Positions 13,627 through 15,817 of a stretch of DNA of 15,817 nucleotides are shown piece after piece. The number at the start of each line of letters is the position of its first letter. The stretch's first letter is position 1. The notes beneath the pieces are model-generated. The model was not told where the DNA came from. It searched no databases and saw nothing but the letters and a program-made list of their open reading frames with translations. The DNA is from an uncultured Eubacteriales bacterium (GTDB taxonomy: Bacteria; Bacillota; Clostridia; Oscillospirales; Oscillospiraceae). The DNA lies in NCBI GenBank assembly GCA_900553805.1, contig USEU01000049.1, positions 1-15,817 of the forward strand, read 5' to 3'. The position numbers and the translations under genes are program-made.

Positions 13627-13655
13627 TTTACAAATCGGCCGGAAGATGGTAAAAT
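13627..13655 (+). promoter_or_regulatory. Strong sigma-A promoter of the pyruvate:ferredoxin oxidoreductase gene
   Basis: TTTACA at 13627-13632 and TAAAAT at 13650-13655 are separated by 17 bases; each differs from consensus at one position. Transcription should start near 13662, with a leader of about 34 bases that carries AGGAGGT at 13681-13687. Confidence 0.75.
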
Positions 13656-13695
13656 GTACGCGACAAAATTTGAGTACTTTAGGAGGTATTTCATT

Positions 13696-15817
13696 TTGGC
13701 AAGAAAATTTAAAACTATGGACGGCAACACCGCTGCCGCCCACGTCAGCTATGCCTTTACCGAGGTCGCTGGTATTTATCCCATCACCCCGTCCAGCCCC
13801 ATGGCCGACAACGTTGACCAGTGGTCTGCCGCCGGTCGCAAGAACATTTTTGGAAACACCGTCAAGGTGGTCGAGATGCAGTCCGAGGCCGGCGCCGCCG
13901 GTACCGTTCACGGCTCCCTGGCCGCCGGTGCTCTGACCACCACCTACACCGCTTCCCAGGGCCTGCTGCTGATGATCCCCAACATGTACAAGATCGCCGG
14001 TGAGCTGCTGCCCTGCGTGTTCCACGTGTCCGCCCGTACCGTCGCCGCTCAGGCGCTGAACATCTTCGGCGACCACTCCGACGTGTATGCCTGCCGTCAG
14101 ACCGGCTTCGCCATGCTGTGCGAGACCAACGTGCAGGAAGTGATGGATCTGGGCGCTGTGGCCCACCTGGCCGCCATCGAGGGCCGCGTTCCCTTCATCA
14201 ACTTCTTCGACGGCTTCCGTACCTCCCACGAGATCCAGAAGATCGCCATCTGGGACTACGACGACCTGAAGGAAATGGTGGACATGGACGCCGTGGAGGC
14301 GTTCCGCAAGCACTCCCTGAACCCCGAGCGTCCCGCCATGCGCGGCTCTCACGAGAACGACGATATTTTCTTCCAGCATCGTGAGGCTTCCAACAAGTAC
14401 TATCAGGCTCTGCCCGCCATTGTCGAGAAGTACATGGGCAAGGTCAATGAGAAGCTGGGCACCAACTATCAGCTGTTCAACTACTACGGCGCGCCCGATG
14501 CCGACCGTGTCATCATTGCCATGGGCTCCATCAACGACGTGGCCGAGGAAGTCATCGACTACCTGAACGCCCACGGCGAAAAGGTCGGCCTGGTGAAGGT
14601 CCGCCTGTTCCGTCCGTTCTGCGCCGACAAGCTGCTGGCTGCCATCCCCGCCACCGCCAAGAAGATCGCCGTGCTGGACCGCACCAAGGAGCCCGGCTCC
14701 CAGGGCGAGCCCCTGTACCAGGACGTGGTCATGGCTCTGGCGCAGGCCGGCCGTCACGATGTCAGCGTGATCGGCGGCCGTTACGGCCTTGGCTCCAAGG
14801 ACACCCATCCCGCCTCCGTCTTCGCCGTGTACGAGGAGCTGGCCAAGGATGCGCCCAAGCATGAGTTCACCATCGGTATCGTGGACGATGTGACCCACCT
14901 GTCCCTGGACGAGAAGGTCTCCCCCAACACCGCCGCGGAAGGCACCATCGAGTGCAAGTTCTGGGGCCTGGGCGGCGACGGCACCGTCGGCGCCAACAAG
15001 AACTCCATCAAGATCATCGGCGACCACACCGACAAGTACGTACAGGCTTACTTCCAGTACGACTCCAAGAAGACCGGCGGCGTCACCGTTTCCCACCTGC
15101 GCTTCGGCGACAAGCCCATCAAGTCCCCCTACTACATCAACAAGGCTGACTTCGTGGCCTGCCACAACCCCAGCTACATCACCAAGGGCTTCAAGATCGT
15201 CCAGGACGTCAAGCCCGGCGGCGTGTTCCTGATCAACTGCCAGTGGGATCTGGCCGAGCTGGAGCACCATCTGGATGCCTCTGCTAAGCAGTACATCGCC
15301 AAGAACAACATTCAGCTGTACACCATCGACGCCATTGACCTGGCCATCAAGGTCGGCATGGGCAAGCGCACCAACACCATCCTGCAGTCCGCCTTCTTCT
15401 CCCTGGCGAAGGTCATGCCCGCCGAGGAGGCCATCAAGTACATGAAGGACGCTGCCGAGCACTCCTACGCCAAGAAGGGCATGGACGTGGTCGAGAAGAA
15501 CTGGAACGCCATCGACGTGGGTGCCAATGCCTACAAGAAGATCGACGTGCCCGCCGCCTGGGCCACCGCCGAGGATCATAAGCCCGAGGCGCACCTGGAA
15601 GGCCGCCCCGACACCGTCAAGGTGGTCAAGACCATCCTGAATCCCATCGGCAAGATGGACGGCTACAGCCTGCCCGTCTCCGCCTTTGAAGAGCTGCCCG
15701 ACGGCCAGTTCCCCCTGGGTGCCTCCGCTTACGAGAAGCGCGGCGTTGCCGTCACCGTTCCCCACTGGGACGAGACCAAGTGCATCCAGTGCAACAACTG
15801 TGCCTATGTCTGCCCCC
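13696..15817 (+). CDS. Pyruvate:ferredoxin (flavodoxin) oxidoreductase, 5' part, cut by window end
   Basis: The enzyme converts pyruvate and CoA to acetyl-CoA and CO2 and reduces ferredoxin, the main pyruvate route in anaerobic Clostridia. The visible 707 residues cover roughly 60 percent of the usual single chain of about 1,170. Domain I begins (M)ARKFKTMDGNTAAAHVSYAF, with GIYPITPSSPMAD at 24-36 and the VEMQSEAGAAG segment. Domain II contains VIIAMGSINDVAEEVIDYL and KVRLFRPF. Domain III includes GLGGDGTVGANKNSIKII. The window ends in the ferredoxin-like domain at CIQCNNCAYVCP, the first 4Fe-4S motif. I choose the TTG at 13696: AGGAGGT lies 8 bases before it, and the family N-terminus starts there. 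The next ATG, at 13717, is too far from the ribosome site. Codons are strongly biased to C-ending forms, as in highly expressed genes. Confidence 0.95.
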   Translation, partial: MARKFKTMDGNTAAAHVSYAFTEVAGIYPITPSSPMADNVDQWSAAGRKNIFGNTVKVVEMQSEAGAAGTVHGSLAAGALTTTYTASQGLLLMIPNMYKIAGELLPCVFHVSARTVAAQALNIFGDHSDVYACRQTGFAMLCETNVQEVMDLGAVAHLAAIEGRVPFINFFDGFRTSHEIQKIAIWDYDDLKEMVDMDAVEAFRKHSLNPERPAMRGSHENDDIFFQHREASNKYYQALPAIVEKYMGKVNEKLGTNYQLFNYYGAPDADRVIIAMGSINDVAEEVIDYLNAHGEKVGLVKVRLFRPFCADKLLAAIPATAKKIAVLDRTKEPGSQGEPLYQDVVMALAQAGRHDVSVIGGRYGLGSKDTHPASVFAVYEELAKDAPKHEFTIGIVDDVTHLSLDEKVSPNTAAEGTIECKFWGLGGDGTVGANKNSIKIIGDHTDKYVQAYFQYDSKKTGGVTVSHLRFGDKPIKSPYYINKADFVACHNPSYITKGFKIVQDVKPGGVFLINCQWDLAELEHHLDASAKQYIAKNNIQLYTIDAIDLAIKVGMGKRTNTILQSAFFSLAKVMPAEEAIKYMKDAAEHSYAKKGMDVVEKNWNAIDVGANAYKKIDVPAAWATAEDHKPEAHLEGRPDTVKVVKTILNPIGKMDGYSLPVSAFEELPDGQFPLGASAYEKRGVAVTVPHWDETKCIQCNNCAYVCP

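Noticed and set aside
11994..13652. 552-codon plus-strand frame opposite comM
   Set aside because: It is antisense to a complete, motif-bearing comM; its composition (A, G, H, Q rich) is that of a mirror frame in GC-rich DNA.
13552..15765. 737-codon minus-strand frame opposite the pyruvate:ferredoxin oxidoreductase gene
   Set aside because: Its product is a low-complexity string of G, V, L, D and H produced by the C-ending codon bias of the true plus-strand gene; no family pattern is present.

Overview
The window looks like the chromosome of a GC-rich gut-type Firmicute (class Clostridia, Oscillospiraceae-like). This rests on codon use, Shine-Dalgarno sequences of the AAGGAGG type, a pyruvate:ferredoxin oxidoreductase gene, and a conjugation module of the kind common in Clostridia. 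The genus cannot be fixed from the sequence alone.

Region 1 (1-3480, minus strand) is one end of a conjugation module from an integrative conjugative element: a winged-helix replication-initiator-like protein (DUF6017 type), then a PcfB/DUF3801 protein, a VirD4/TraG-type coupling ATPase, and a short Maff2-type membrane peptide. The module seems partly decayed. Maff2 loses its conserved C-terminal half, and the VirD4 frame has no start codon where the family N-terminus begins. Upstream of the initiator gene are a foldable leader and three perfect terminator-type hairpins within 222 bp.

Region 2 (3660-6290, plus strand) is a two-gene unit with an ATGA overlap: an ECF-type sigma factor and a membrane-anchored protein that is probably its anti-sigma partner. 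The DNA in front of it is rich in operator-like repeats. Behind it are a strong palindromic terminator and a MITE-like hairpin.

Region 3 (6292-8594, minus strand) is an operon luxS - GNAT acetyltransferase - four-helix membrane protein - mtnN. LuxS and MtnN (Pfs) are the two consecutive enzymes that detoxify S-adenosylhomocysteine and release homocysteine and the AI-2 precursor.

Region 4 (about 8640-10206) is an AT-richer patch. It holds a 5'-truncated sugar-phosphate isomerase/epimerase remnant next to a run of ten C, a SAM-dependent methyltransferase with foreign-looking codon use, and about 300 bp of unrecognised spacer with a terminator hairpin.

Region 5 (10207-15817) is GC-rich core genome: thiI and pncC/cinA-C overlapping on the minus strand behind a consensus-like promoter; comM (YifB) on the minus strand; and, diverging from comM, a probably strongly expressed pyruvate:ferredoxin oxidoreductase gene with a TTG start and a near-consensus promoter, cut by the window end inside its first 4Fe-4S motif.

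No rRNA, tRNA or CRISPR array was seen. No clearly new multi-gene system could be demonstrated. The least explained parts are the hairpin-rich boundary at 3287-3835 and the repeat shared by 6238 and 10209.
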